Below are positions 1 to 8,479 of a stretch of 40,699 nucleotides of DNA, piece after piece. The translations under genes were made by a program, and so were the position numbers. Position 1 is the first letter of the stretch, and every line of letters starts with the position of its first letter. This stretch comes from Bacillota bacterium (GTDB taxonomy: Bacteria; Bacillota; Clostridia; Christensenellales; Aristaeellaceae). Under the pieces are notes generated by a model that ran no database searches, was not told the DNA's origin, and saw only the letters and a list, made by a program, of their open reading frames with translations. The stretch spans positions 1 through 40,699 of the forward strand of contig JAEVYX010000003.1 of assembly GCA_023392515.1 (NCBI GenBank). The letters run 5' to 3'.

Positions 1-2
1 TT

Positions 3-515
3 CGGTGGGAAACGCCCCTTTCCGTTTTTGTAGATGGAACTCCTACAGCGGCGGATCTTGCCGTGTTGAAAAACTTGTTTTTAGAGCTTAAGGAAAATGT
101 GGAAAATTTGCCTGCCATTGCGTTTACAACCGTTGTGGAAGAGGCAAATGTCCGTTTTTCCTTTGTTCCCCTGAAAGGCATGGGAAAAGCGGTGGCCGGG
201 TATGAAAAAGGCAACTGGGGTTTTATGACCTGCTACCATCAAAACGGCATCATCTCCTCCGGCGAAGCTGCCGTCGTCTGCGACAAGACCACACAGGAGC
301 AGCGCAATCACCTGATCCAGGAGGAATTTATAAATATGCTGGGTTTATGCAACGACATTGATACATCCCCTCAAAGCATTATTTTTGACGGCTGGTCTGC
401 CTCCCAATCCCTTGCGCCCTTGGACTTTGAAATGCTTTCCCTGCTCTACAGCCGATCTTTATCTCCCGGCATGACCATGGAGAATGCACGGGATATTTTA
501 ACCGCTGCATCTTAG
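3..515 (+). CDS. DUF2927-like protein, 5'-truncated by the window edge
   Basis: The reading frame is open from the first bases of the window (it begins RWETPLSVFVDGTPTAAD), so the ATG/TTG codons near position 63 are probably internal and the true start lies to the left. The visible 170 codons match what I remember of DUF2927: an N-terminal RWExPLxVxVxG strand motif, then a helix (IQEEFINMLGL) followed by NDIDTSPQSIIFDG, and a C-terminal LAPLDFEMLSLLYSRSLSPG motif with the family's invariant LLYxxxLxPGMT. The HExxH-like position of related families reads QEEFI, so protease activity should not be assumed. The molecular role is unknown. It ends 30 bases before the promoter of the arsR-glg operon and no terminator is obvious after it. 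Confidence 0.65.
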   Translation, partial: RWETPLSVFVDGTPTAADLAVLKNLFLELKENVENLPAIAFTTVVEEANVRFSFVPLKGMGKAVAGYEKGNWGFMTCYHQNGIISSGEAAVVCDKTTQEQRNHLIQEEFINMLGLCNDIDTSPQSIIFDGWSASQSLAPLDFEMLSLLYSRSLSPGMTMENARDILTAAS

Positions 516-544
516 GCAAACTGTGAATATTTTCGGTTTTATTC

Positions 545-574
545 TTGACGCATCTTCCTATAATTGGGTACAAT
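545..574 (+). promoter_or_regulatory. Sigma-70-type promoter of the arsR-glg operon
   Basis: TTGACG at 545-550 and TACAAT at 569-574 are separated by 18 bases. The predicted transcription start near 581 lies downstream of an in-frame upstream start codon at 523, so the regulator must start at 607. No clear ArsR-type inverted repeat is visible around it. Confidence 0.6.
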
Positions 575-606
575 ATGTATGTCAAAGTTCCAAAAAGGAG
601 TATCCC

Positions 607-969
607 ATGCCAGTACGTGATCCGGATGCCTGCAGTGCAAACATCATTCATCAGGAAGCGGTTGCTTTGGCCCTTCAAAACCAGCCCGGGCCGGATGCGC
701 TGTCAGCCATGCATGGCATTCTGTCTGCCATGGCGGATCCTACCCGTCTGCAAATCCTGCTGGCACTTCGGGAGCAGGAACTGTGCGTATGTGATCTAAG
801 CGCGGTGCTGTGCATGTCTCAAAGCGCCATCAGCCACCAGCTGCGCACACTAAGGACTGTTCATTGCGTCAAATCCCGCCGGGAGGGCAAGGTTGTGTAC
901 TACGCTCTGGATGATGAGCATGTCAACGAGATTTTATCCGTGGTTTTGTCTCATGTGAAACATTTCTAG
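607..969 (+). CDS. ArsR/SmtB-family metal-sensing repressor, CadC-like
   Basis: This is a 120-residue winged-helix repressor of the ArsR/SmtB family, which leaves DNA when it binds metal. The recognition helix region is SQSAISHQLRTL (residues 71-82). Two metal-site patterns are visible. One is ELCVCDL (Cys60, Cys62) plus an N-terminal Cys9, as in the alpha3N site of CadC. The other is Asp103-x-His105-x10-His116-x2-His119, the classical alpha5 zinc site. The start at 607 is chosen because AAAAAGGAG precedes it and the promoter overlaps any earlier start. It lies 40 bases before glgB with no terminator between, so it appears to be the first gene of the glycogen operon. No metal efflux pump is visible nearby, which is odd for this family. 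Family assignment is firm; the ligand and target are inference. Confidence 0.88.
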   Translation: MPVRDPDACSANIIHQEAVALALQNQPGPDALSAMHGILSAMADPTRLQILLALREQELCVCDLSAVLCMSQSAISHQLRTLRTVHCVKSRREGKVVYYALDDEHVNEILSVVLSHVKHF

Positions 970-1009
970 ATATCCATCCCGGAACTTTACAAAAGCGGGA
1001 GGAAAGCCC

Positions 1010-3127
1010 ATGCGTTATGTCGCGCCCAGCGCGTCCCAGCGGGAAGATTTTCATCAGGGCAGAAACCGCCATGCTTACCGCATGCTGGGCGCCCACCCGG
1101 TGGAACAGGATGGCCGGTCTCTGTGGCATTTTGCCGTATGGGCACCCAACGCCAAGGCCGTCAGCGTAACCGGGGAATTTTGCCGTTGGGAAAAAGATAC
1201 CCATCCCATGGAAAAGAAATATGACGGCATCTGGGAACTCAGGCTTCCGAAAACTCTTTTCGATGCACAAAGCGATCCTGAGCGGTATCAATACCCTGAT
1301 GCAGATAAAAAGATTACTTCCTACAAGTATGCCATTTTAGGGCAGGACGGCGTATGGCATATGAAGGCCGACCCCTATGGCTTTTTTTCCGAGCTGCGGC
1401 CCAATACTGCCAGCCGCCTTTACAACTTGGACGGTTACGTTTGGCAGGATGAAGAATGGATGGCTGGGCGGGCGGCGTGGGACCCGTATCACAAGCCTGT
1501 CAATATCTATGAGATGCATCTAAGCTCCTGGCGCCGAAGCGAAGAGGGCAAGCTTCTTTCTTATGGGGAAATTGCAGATCAGCTGATTCCCTATCTTCAG
1601 GATATGGGATACACCCATGTGGAGCTTTTGCCGGTAATGGAACATCCCTTGGACATGTCCTGGGGCTATCAAGTGACCGGGTATTACGCTGCCACCGCCA
1701 GGTTTGGACAGCCCAAGGATTTTATGGCCTTTGTTGACCGGTGCCATCTGGCAGGCATCGGTGTTTTGCTGGACTGGGTGCCGGCGCATTTCCCCCGGGA
1801 TGAAATCGGGCTGCGCAGGTTTGATGGTACTCCCTTGTATGAGCACCCCGACCCGCGAAGGGGAGACATGCCCCAATGGGGCACCCATATGTTCGATTTT
1901 GCCAGGGGTGAGGCTTGCAGCTTTCTTATGAGCAATGCCTGCTTTTGGCTGGAATGGTTCCACGCCGATGGGCTCAGGGTAGACGCGGTGAGCAGCATGC
2001 TTAACTACGACTTTTGCCGTGAAAGCGGTCAGTGGCTGCCAAACGCATACGGCGGAAGGGAAAACCTGGATGCCATCGCATTTTTAAGGCGATTGAATGA
2101 AACGGTATATCATGATTTTCCCGGTGCAATGATGATCGCGGAGGAAGCTTCCGCCTACCCCATGGTGACCAAGCCTACCTATCTTGGCGGGCTGGGCTTC
2201 GGTTTCAAGTGGAATATGGGCTGGATGAATGATATTTTAAGCTATATCAAGCTGGACCCTATTTACCGCAAATGGCATCATGACAAATTGACCTTCTCCC
2301 TGTTCTACGCCTTTCAGGAAAACTATATTTTGCCTTTTTCCCATGACGAGGTGGTTCATGGCAAGCATTCCATGCTGGATAAGCAGCCCGGCGATCTGTG
2401 GCAGAAATTTGCCGGCTTGCGGGCGCTGTATGGCTATACCATCGCCCATCCGGGGAAAAAGCTGCTGTTTATGGGCTGTGAATTCGGTCATTTCATCGAA
2501 TGGAAATATGATGACCAATTGGATTGGTTTTTGCTTTTGTATGAGCGGCATCCCGAGCTGCAGGCCTGTGTAAGGGCCCTGAACCGCCTGTACCTGAACA
2601 CATCTTCCCTCTATGAAGTGGAGGATAGCTGGGATGGCTTTCAATGGCTGTGCCCAAATGATACGGACAACAGCGTACTGGCTTTTTTACGCACGGACAA
2701 AAAAGGCGAAAGCTTATGCTGTGTGGTGAATTTCACCCCCATGTTCCATCCTATCTACCGCATCGGTCTTCCTGTGCCCGGCACGCTGACAGAAATATTC
2801 AACACAGATAAGAAGGAATACGGCGGATCCAATCAATACAACGTTTGGCCTGTGGCCGCCCAGGAAATGGTTTGGAACAACCTCCCCTATTCTGCGGAGA
2901 TATGTGTGCCGCCCCTTGCCTGTGTGTATTTTACCTATGAAAAGCTTCCGGTGCCTTTGCCAAAAAAAGCTCCCAGCCGCGTTCCCCGCAAGCCAAAGGC
3001 TGATCATCCGCCTTCACCCTCGCCGGCATCCGGCTTATCCCATAAAGCGGAGATTGCAAAAAGTGCAGACGAGCCGGCTGCGCAATCCAGGCCGAAAAAA
3101 AGAAGTGTTTCAAAAGCCGCTCTCTAA
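1010..3127 (+). CDS. glgB: 1,4-alpha-glucan branching enzyme GlgB
   Basis: GlgB (705 aa) moves oligoglucan chains to alpha-1,6 positions during cytoplasmic glycogen synthesis. The N-terminal CBM48-type domain contains FAVWAPNAKAVSVTGEF. The GH13 barrel shows region I DWVPAHFPRD, region II DGLRVDAVSSML (nucleophile about Asp325), region III MIAEEASAYP (acid/base about Glu378) and region IV FSHDEVVHGKHSML (His445/Asp446). A run rich in Pro, Lys, Ser and Ala (about the last 60 residues) follows the C-terminal beta domain; this tail is not part of the usual enzyme and looks disordered. The start follows GCGGGAGGAAAGCCC. It is followed by glgC after an 84-base pyrimidine-rich gap with no terminator, which fits a glgBCDA operon. 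Confidence 0.96.
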   Translation: MRYVAPSASQREDFHQGRNRHAYRMLGAHPVEQDGRSLWHFAVWAPNAKAVSVTGEFCRWEKDTHPMEKKYDGIWELRLPKTLFDAQSDPERYQYPDADKKITSYKYAILGQDGVWHMKADPYGFFSELRPNTASRLYNLDGYVWQDEEWMAGRAAWDPYHKPVNIYEMHLSSWRRSEEGKLLSYGEIADQLIPYLQDMGYTHVELLPVMEHPLDMSWGYQVTGYYAATARFGQPKDFMAFVDRCHLAGIGVLLDWVPAHFPRDEIGLRRFDGTPLYEHPDPRRGDMPQWGTHMFDFARGEACSFLMSNACFWLEWFHADGLRVDAVSSMLNYDFCRESGQWLPNAYGGRENLDAIAFLRRLNETVYHDFPGAMMIAEEASAYPMVTKPTYLGGLGFGFKWNMGWMNDILSYIKLDPIYRKWHHDKLTFSLFYAFQENYILPFSHDEVVHGKHSMLDKQPGDLWQKFAGLRALYGYTIAHPGKKLLFMGCEFGHFIEWKYDDQLDWFLLLYERHPELQACVRALNRLYLNTSSLYEVEDSWDGFQWLCPNDTDNSVLAFLRTDKKGESLCCVVNFTPMFHPIYRIGLPVPGTLTEIFNTDKKEYGGSNQYNVWPVAAQEMVWNNLPYSAEICVPPLACVYFTYEKLPVPLPKKAPSRVPRKPKADHPPSPSPASGLSHKAEIAKSADEPAAQSRPKKRSVSKAAL

Positions 3128-3211
3128 CTGCTCCGGCTCTATTCCCACTGTTCTCTGTTTCATCTATTACTTTCGCTCTCCTGGAAAAGCAATAAAAAAG
3201 GAGTGTGTCCC

Positions 3212-4399
3212 ATGCTAAGAAAAAAGCAATGCGTCGCCATGCTGCTAGCCGGCGGACAGGGCAGCCGTCTGGGCATCCTGACCAAAAACATGGCCAAGCC
3301 TGCCATCCCCTACGGCGGAAAGTACCGGATTATCGACTTTCCGCTTAGCAACTGCACCAACAGCGGCATTGATGTCGTTGGCGTGCTGACCCAGTACCAG
3401 CCGCTGGAACTCAACGCCTATATCGGCAGCGGTTCCCCCTGGGATCTGGACCTGACCAACGGCGGCGTGTTTGTGCTTCCGCCTTATGTCAAGGGCAAGC
3501 AGGGCGAGTGGTACCGGGGTACAGCCAATGCCATCTATCAAAACATGGCTTTTATTGAGCAGTATGCACCGGAATATGTGCTCATCTTGAGCGGCGACCA
3601 CATTTATAAGATGGATTATAACAACATGCTGACCTTTCACATCCGGCAAGGCGCAGATGCCACCATTGCCGTGCGGGAGGTCCCCTGGGAGGAGACCAGC
3701 CGCTTTGGCATCATGAACACCGATGCCGAGGAAAACATCGTGGAGTTTGAAGAAAAGCCCAAGGTCGCCAAGAGCAATAAAGCCAGCATGGGCGTATATA
3801 TTTTCACTTGGGAAAAGCTGCGCAAATACCTCATTGCCGATGAGCGCAACACCAAGTCCTCTAACGACTTTGGCAAGAATATCATACCTGCAATGCTATC
3901 CGACGGCGAGAAGCTGGTGGCATACAATTTTGATGGCTATTGGAAGGATGTAGGCACCATTGAAAGCCTGTGGGAAGCCAACATGGACCTGCTGCAGTCC
4001 CCCATGCCCATTGACCTGTACGACAAAAAGTGGCGGATTTACGCCCGCAACCCGGGCATGGCACCGCATTTTGTGGCAAAGGGTGCCAGCGTTGCCGACT
4101 GCCTGATCACCGAGGGCTGCGAAGTTTATGGCACAGTAGACCATTCCGTCCTGTTTGCGGGCGTGGTTGTGGAGCCCGGGGCCAGTGTAATTGACAGTGT
4201 GATCATGCCCGGGGCCGTCATCCAGCGGGGCGCCGTGATCCGCCGGGCAATCGTGGCGGAAGGAGCCATTATCGGTGCCGGCAGTTTTGTTGGAGAAGCC
4301 CAGGGCAGCATTACGGTGATCGGCCAAGGCGTGGCGCTGCCGCCGGGCACCCATATTTCCGCAGGTGAACAGGTGGAATTCAGCGTGCCGCTGAACTGA
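3212..4399 (+). CDS. glgC: Glucose-1-phosphate adenylyltransferase GlgC
   Basis: GlgC (395 aa) makes ADP-glucose from glucose-1-phosphate and ATP, the committed step of bacterial glycogen synthesis. The N-terminal nucleotidyltransferase signature MLLAGGQGSRLG and KPAIPYGGKYRIIDF are intact, as are LSGDHIYKMDY and YWKDVGTIESLWEANM. The C-terminal part is a left-handed beta-helix with hexapeptide repeats (about residues 290-380). A GTG at 3203 would overlap the ribosome binding site AAAAAAGGAG, so the ATG at 3212 is the better start. Together with the GlgD paralogue that follows 26 bases later it probably forms the heteromeric GlgC/GlgD enzyme known from Firmicutes. Confidence 0.96.
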   Translation: MLRKKQCVAMLLAGGQGSRLGILTKNMAKPAIPYGGKYRIIDFPLSNCTNSGIDVVGVLTQYQPLELNAYIGSGSPWDLDLTNGGVFVLPPYVKGKQGEWYRGTANAIYQNMAFIEQYAPEYVLILSGDHIYKMDYNNMLTFHIRQGADATIAVREVPWEETSRFGIMNTDAEENIVEFEEKPKVAKSNKASMGVYIFTWEKLRKYLIADERNTKSSNDFGKNIIPAMLSDGEKLVAYNFDGYWKDVGTIESLWEANMDLLQSPMPIDLYDKKWRIYARNPGMAPHFVAKGASVADCLITEGCEVYGTVDHSVLFAGVVVEPGASVIDSVIMPGAVIQRGAVIRRAIVAEGAIIGAGSFVGEAQGSITVIGQGVALPPGTHISAGEQVEFSVPLN

Positions 4400-4425
4400 A
4401 GCGATGGAAAGGAGCGACCAATCCT

Positions 4426-5547
4426 ATGAAAGACGTCATGGGGATGATTTATACCGGGGAGCACGACGCCCTTTTGCGGGAGCTGACCATTTCCAGAGCT
4501 GTGGCAGCCCTTCCGCTGGCCGGGCGCTATCGAGTGATTGACTTTTTGGTATCCGGCATGGTCAACAGCGGCATCCGCAATGTGGGCGTGATCATGCAGA
4601 AAAACTATCACAGCTTGATGGACCATCTGGGCTCCGGCAAGGAATGGGACCTGCACGGAAAAAATAACGGGCTTTTTATCCTGCCTCCCTTTTTAACCCG
4701 GGAGAACGTAGGCGTCTATGCAGGAATATTGGATGCGCTGCGCTCCAATAACGGCTATTTAAGCCGAAGCAAACAAGAGTATATCATCCTGTGCAACAGC
4801 AACATGATCTTCAATGCCCGCTTTGAGCAAATGTTCCACTTTCACGTAGAAAGCGGCTCCGATATCACCCTTCTTTATACGAAGGATCCGGATGTAAGGC
4901 GCAACGAATCCGGCATGTATCTGGCGATGAATGAGGAGGGGGTCATCACCGATATGGAGATTGATCCCACCACCCCCACCCGCGAGAACACCGCCATGGA
5001 AGTCTGCCTGATGAAACGGGAGCTTTTGCGCAGCCTTGTAGACCAGGGCGTGTCCCATGGTTTTCATGATTTTTACCGGGATGTGCTCCAACGCCTGGTT
5101 CGGGAAGGGCGGCTGAAGGTTACGGGCTTTGCCTATCCGGACGACGTATGGCGCATTGACTCGGTGCAGTCCTACTTCCAATGCAACATGGCCCTTTTGC
5201 AAAGCGACGTCAGGCGTACCCTATTTTCATCAGACCGGCCCGTATACACCAAGGTTCGTGACGAGATGCCCGCAAGATACGCCGATGATGTGCAAATTGA
5301 AAATGTGCTTGCGGCCGACGGCTGTGTTATTGAAGGCCGCGCGGAAAACAGCGTACTGTTTCGCGGCGTGCGCATTGCCCCCGACGCTCATGTGCGCAAC
5401 TGTATTATCATGCAGGACAGCCAGGTAAACTCCGGAGCATATATTGAAAACTGTATACTGGATAAGCAAGTGGTAATCAAGCGCAATGCCAGGCTGATCG
5501 GCCCCGCGGCCTATCCGATTGTAATTGCCAAAAATGTTGTCATCTGA
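4426..5547 (+). CDS. glgD: GlgD, regulatory-type paralogue of GlgC
   Basis: GlgD (373 aa) is homologous to GlgC but lacks the LAGGxGxRL pyrophosphorylase signature at its N-terminus, which here reads MGMIYTGEHDALLRELT. It keeps the structural landmarks YRVIDFLVSGMVNSGIRNVG, DHLGSGKEWDL and the C-terminal beta-helix. In other Firmicutes GlgD is poorly active or inactive alone and raises the activity of GlgC; the same role is inferred here. The start follows a GGAAAGGAG site. The stop lies just upstream of the glgA ribosome binding site, indicating tight co-translation. Confidence 0.94.
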   Translation: MKDVMGMIYTGEHDALLRELTISRAVAALPLAGRYRVIDFLVSGMVNSGIRNVGVIMQKNYHSLMDHLGSGKEWDLHGKNNGLFILPPFLTRENVGVYAGILDALRSNNGYLSRSKQEYIILCNSNMIFNARFEQMFHFHVESGSDITLLYTKDPDVRRNESGMYLAMNEEGVITDMEIDPTTPTRENTAMEVCLMKRELLRSLVDQGVSHGFHDFYRDVLQRLVREGRLKVTGFAYPDDVWRIDSVQSYFQCNMALLQSDVRRTLFSSDRPVYTKVRDEMPARYADDVQIENVLAADGCVIEGRAENSVLFRGVRIAPDAHVRNCIIMQDSQVNSGAYIENCILDKQVVIKRNARLIGPAAYPIVIAKNVVI

Positions 5548-5566
5548 CAAAAAGGAGGCTGGAGGA

Positions 5567-7090
5567 ATGAACATCCTATTTGCCGCCAGCGAGTGCGTTC
5601 CCTTTTGCAAAACCGGCGGACTGGCCGATGTGGTGGGTGCGCTGGCACCTGTCCTTGCCAAGTCAGGCCATGATGTGCGGGTGATTTTGCCCCTATACAG
5701 CGCCATCCCTGCCAAGTGGGCAGGGCAGATGACCCACGTGGTCGATTTTGAAGTCCGCCTGGGCTGGCGCAGGCAGTATTGCGGCATTGAAAAGCTGGAA
5801 ATGAACGGGGTCACCTGGTATTTTGTTGACAACAAATACTACTTTGGCAGGCCCTATATCTATGGCTTGGGCGGAGACGAGTATGAGCGGTACGGATTCT
5901 TTTGCCGGGCCGTGCTGAATGCCCTGCCGCTGATCGGTTTCCATCCCGACATACTCCATGCCCACGACTGGCAGGCGGGGATGATTCCGGCGCTTTTGCG
6001 CATCCAGTACGATCATCTGCCTTTTTTCCACTCCATCCGTACGGTGTTCACCATTCATAACCTGCAATACCAGGGCATTTTCGGCATTCGGGAAGTGCAG
6101 GATGTTTTGGGCCTGGGGGACAGCCTATGGACGGCGGACCAGCTGGAATGCTTTGGCTGCGCCAATTTTCTCAAGGCGGCTTTGGTGTATTCCGACCGGA
6201 TCACCACCGTCAGCCCAAGCTATGCCCAGGAAATTCAAACAGCCTATCACGGCGAACGGCTGGACGGCTTGCTGCGGGCCCGCAAAGGTGTGCTTTCGGG
6301 CATACTGAATGGCATTGATATGGAGGAATACAATCCGGAAACGGATACCGGCATTGCAGCTGCCTATAGCAAGGAAGACCTTTCCGGCAAAGCGGTCTGC
6401 AAAAGCGCCCTTCAGGAAATGCTGGGGCTTGCCAAACGGCCCGATGTACCGCTCATCGGCATGGTAGGCCGGCTGAGCAACCAGAAGGGCCTGGATCTTG
6501 TGGATTATGTCATTGCGGATCTCATGCAGGAGGATATCCAGCTGGCCGTACTCGGCATGGGCGACGGCCGCTATGTGGATTTGTTCAGTTGGGCCGAGCA
6601 GCAGTATCCCGGCCAGGTGGCCGCCAGGTTTGCCATGGATCACACGCTGGCCCACCGCATTTATGCGGGCGCGGATTTGTTTTTGATGCCCTCCCAGTTT
6701 GAGCCTTGCGGGCTCAGCCAAATGATCAGCCTTCGCTACGGCACGGTGCCTGTCGTCCGGGAAACGGGCGGGCTTCGGGATACGGTACTTTCCTACAATG
6801 ATGAAACGGGTGAGGGCAACGGCTTCACGTTTTTCAATTATAACGCCCACGACATGCTCCACACCATCACCCGGGCGGTTGACTATTACCTGAACAAAAA
6901 GGATACTTTCAACAAGCTTGTGGTGCGGGGAATGAGCGCGGACTACAGCTGGGCTCATTCGGCAGGGGAATACTTAAGCCTATATGCATCGCTTTTGCCA
7001 GAAAAAAATCCTGATCCTGCAAATGTAGAAAATGAAGAGAAACCCGATCTTCTCTTCCATTCTCAGGGAAATCAAGCTTCTAAAGAATAA
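5567..7090 (+). CDS. glgA: Glycogen synthase GlgA (ADP-glucose type, GT5)
   Basis: GlgA (507 aa) transfers glucose from ADP-glucose to the growing alpha-1,4-glucan. The ADP-glucose-binding KTGGLADVVGAL lies at residues 15-26 and the C-terminal GT-B motif EPCGLSQMISLRYGTVPVV with ETGGLRDTV is intact. HAHDWQAGMIPALL and VFTIHNLQYQG are also typical. The ATG at 5567 follows AAAGGAGGCTGGAGGA and matches the family N-terminus (MNILFAASECVPF); an earlier in-frame start would overlap glgD and add a non-conserved leader. It is the last gene of the glg cluster; no glgP or glgX follows. A hairpin (7034-7057) near the 3' end lacks a U-tract, so read-through into the liv operon is possible. Confidence 0.96.
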   Translation: MNILFAASECVPFCKTGGLADVVGALAPVLAKSGHDVRVILPLYSAIPAKWAGQMTHVVDFEVRLGWRRQYCGIEKLEMNGVTWYFVDNKYYFGRPYIYGLGGDEYERYGFFCRAVLNALPLIGFHPDILHAHDWQAGMIPALLRIQYDHLPFFHSIRTVFTIHNLQYQGIFGIREVQDVLGLGDSLWTADQLECFGCANFLKAALVYSDRITTVSPSYAQEIQTAYHGERLDGLLRARKGVLSGILNGIDMEEYNPETDTGIAAAYSKEDLSGKAVCKSALQEMLGLAKRPDVPLIGMVGRLSNQKGLDLVDYVIADLMQEDIQLAVLGMGDGRYVDLFSWAEQQYPGQVAARFAMDHTLAHRIYAGADLFLMPSQFEPCGLSQMISLRYGTVPVVRETGGLRDTVLSYNDETGEGNGFTFFNYNAHDMLHTITRAVDYYLNKKDTFNKLVVRGMSADYSWAHSAGEYLSLYASLLPEKNPDPANVENEEKPDLLFHSQGNQASKE

Positions 7091-7119
7091 AAAGAATACA
7101 AAATAGAAACAGCTTCCTC

Positions 7120-7148
7120 TTGCTTAAAGGCGATAATGATACTATAAT
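7120..7148 (+). promoter_or_regulatory. Promoter of the first liv operon
   Basis: TTGCTT at 7120-7125 and a perfect TATAAT at 7143-7148 are 17 bases apart, about 80 bases before the livJ start. It is the only good sigma-70 match in the 138-base gap after glgA. Confidence 0.6.
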
Positions 7149-7228
7149 GAATAAATGCAGGAGCAGGATGCAAAATGGTATGGAGGCATACCCCCCGCAT
7201 CCCGGTTATGCAAGAGAGGAGAGTTCGT

Positions 7229-8368
7229 ATGAAAAACCGTGTATTTCTGGCTTTGGTTTTAGCCGCTGTGTTGTCCTTTGGGGCAATGGTTCCCGCAATG
7301 GCCGAGGATACCATTAAAATTGGCGGCCTGGCACCGCTGACAGGGTCTGTGGCTCAGTACGGAATTGCAGTCAAGGAAGGTGCCGACCTGTACATCAGCC
7401 AACTGAATGCTGCCGGCGGTATTGACGGCAAAAAGGTTGAAATCCTCTGGGAAGATGAAAAGGGCGATGTGACGGAAGCCATCAACGCCTACAATAAGCT
7501 TGTGTATCAGGACGGCGTCGTAGCCATTCTGGGCGACGTTACTTCCAAGCCCACACTGGCTGTTGGTGATCTGGCCGTAACGGACGGCATTCCCATGATC
7601 ACCGCATCCTCCACCGCCTATGACGTAACCACCGACAAGCCCAATGTTTTCCGTTCCTGCTTCCTGGATCCCTTCCAGGCAGAAACCATGGCCAACTTCG
7701 CCAAGGATGAATTCGGAGCCACCAAGCTGGCGGTGCTGTATGACATCGGCGACGATTACTCCACCGGCCTTGCGGAAGCTTTCAAAGCCCAGGCTGAAAA
7801 AAATGGCCAGGTGATCGTGGCTTATGAATCCGGCGCAGGCGCCGATGTGGACTTCAAGTCCCAGCTGACCAAAATCAAGGATGCCGCTCCCGAAGTGCTG
7901 TTCGTAGCGGAATACCTGCAGCCCGCCGCTTTGATCATCAAGCAGGCTTCCGATATCGGCCTGGATGTGAAATTTCTGGGCGCTGACGGCATCGGCGGCA
8001 TCGAAAGCCTGATGGATAAAGCCGACCTCGCTCTCCTGGAAAAGATGTTCTACTCCGATCACTTTGCGGCTGATGCGACAAGCGAAGCTGTTGTTAAGTT
8101 CAATGCGGATTTTGCCGCCGCTTATGGCAAAGCACCCTACAGTGCTTTCAACGCCACGGCTTATGACGCGGCGATGATTCTGTGCGAAGCGATTAAAGCC
8201 GCCGGCAGCACAGAAGCCGAAGCTGTTGTAGCCGCCATGAAGGCCACCGCTGTGGACGGCGTGACCGGACACATCACCTTTGACGATCACAACGACCCCA
8301 CCAAGAACGCTTTCATTACCACCTTTAAAGATGGGGCCAAGGTCTTCTTCAAAGTTCAGGAGCCGTAA
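7229..8368 (+). CDS. livJ: Branched-chain amino acid type ABC transporter, substrate-binding protein
   Basis: This is a 379-residue periplasmic-binding-fold protein of the Leu/Ile/Val-binding type (Peripla_BP_6). It starts with a signal peptide of about 25 residues ending AMVPAMA before EDTIKIGGLAPLTG, the usual first beta strand of this family. There is no lipobox cysteine, so it would be released or held by other means rather than lipid-anchored. The start at 7229 follows GAGAGGAGAG; an upstream in-frame GTG/ATG would spoil the signal peptide. It is followed by its permease and ATPase genes, livH-M-G-F. The substrate could be a branched-chain amino acid, another amino acid, an amide or urea; sequence alone does not decide. 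Confidence 0.9.
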   Translation: MKNRVFLALVLAAVLSFGAMVPAMAEDTIKIGGLAPLTGSVAQYGIAVKEGADLYISQLNAAGGIDGKKVEILWEDEKGDVTEAINAYNKLVYQDGVVAILGDVTSKPTLAVGDLAVTDGIPMITASSTAYDVTTDKPNVFRSCFLDPFQAETMANFAKDEFGATKLAVLYDIGDDYSTGLAEAFKAQAEKNGQVIVAYESGAGADVDFKSQLTKIKDAAPEVLFVAEYLQPAALIIKQASDIGLDVKFLGADGIGGIESLMDKADLALLEKMFYSDHFAADATSEAVVKFNADFAAAYGKAPYSAFNATAYDAAMILCEAIKAAGSTEAEAVVAAMKATAVDGVTGHITFDDHNDPTKNAFITTFKDGAKVFFKVQEP

Positions 8369-8393
8369 GCCCGGTTTTAAGAGCCAACAGAAC

Positions 8394-8427
8394 AAGGGAA
8401 GGAAGTTTGCTCTTCCTTCCCTTTTCG
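8394..8427 (+). terminator. Hairpin between livJ and livH, probable partial terminator
   Basis: A perfect 12-bp stem (AAGGGAAGGAAG at 8394-8405 with its complement at 8412-8423) encloses a 6-base loop and ends in TTTT. Sitting directly after the binding-protein gene, it would lower transcription of the permease genes relative to livJ, a common arrangement for binding-protein importers, and may also protect the livJ message from 3' decay. Confidence 0.75.
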
Positions 8428-8479
8428 GATATTGCAGTAAAAACCTTTTCTCTTTGCTTCCATGAAGGACGGTGAACGC

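Noticed and set aside
7034..7057. Hairpin at the end of glgA as a terminator
   Set aside because: It has an 8-bp stem but lies inside the coding region and lacks a T-run, so it is not a convincing terminator.
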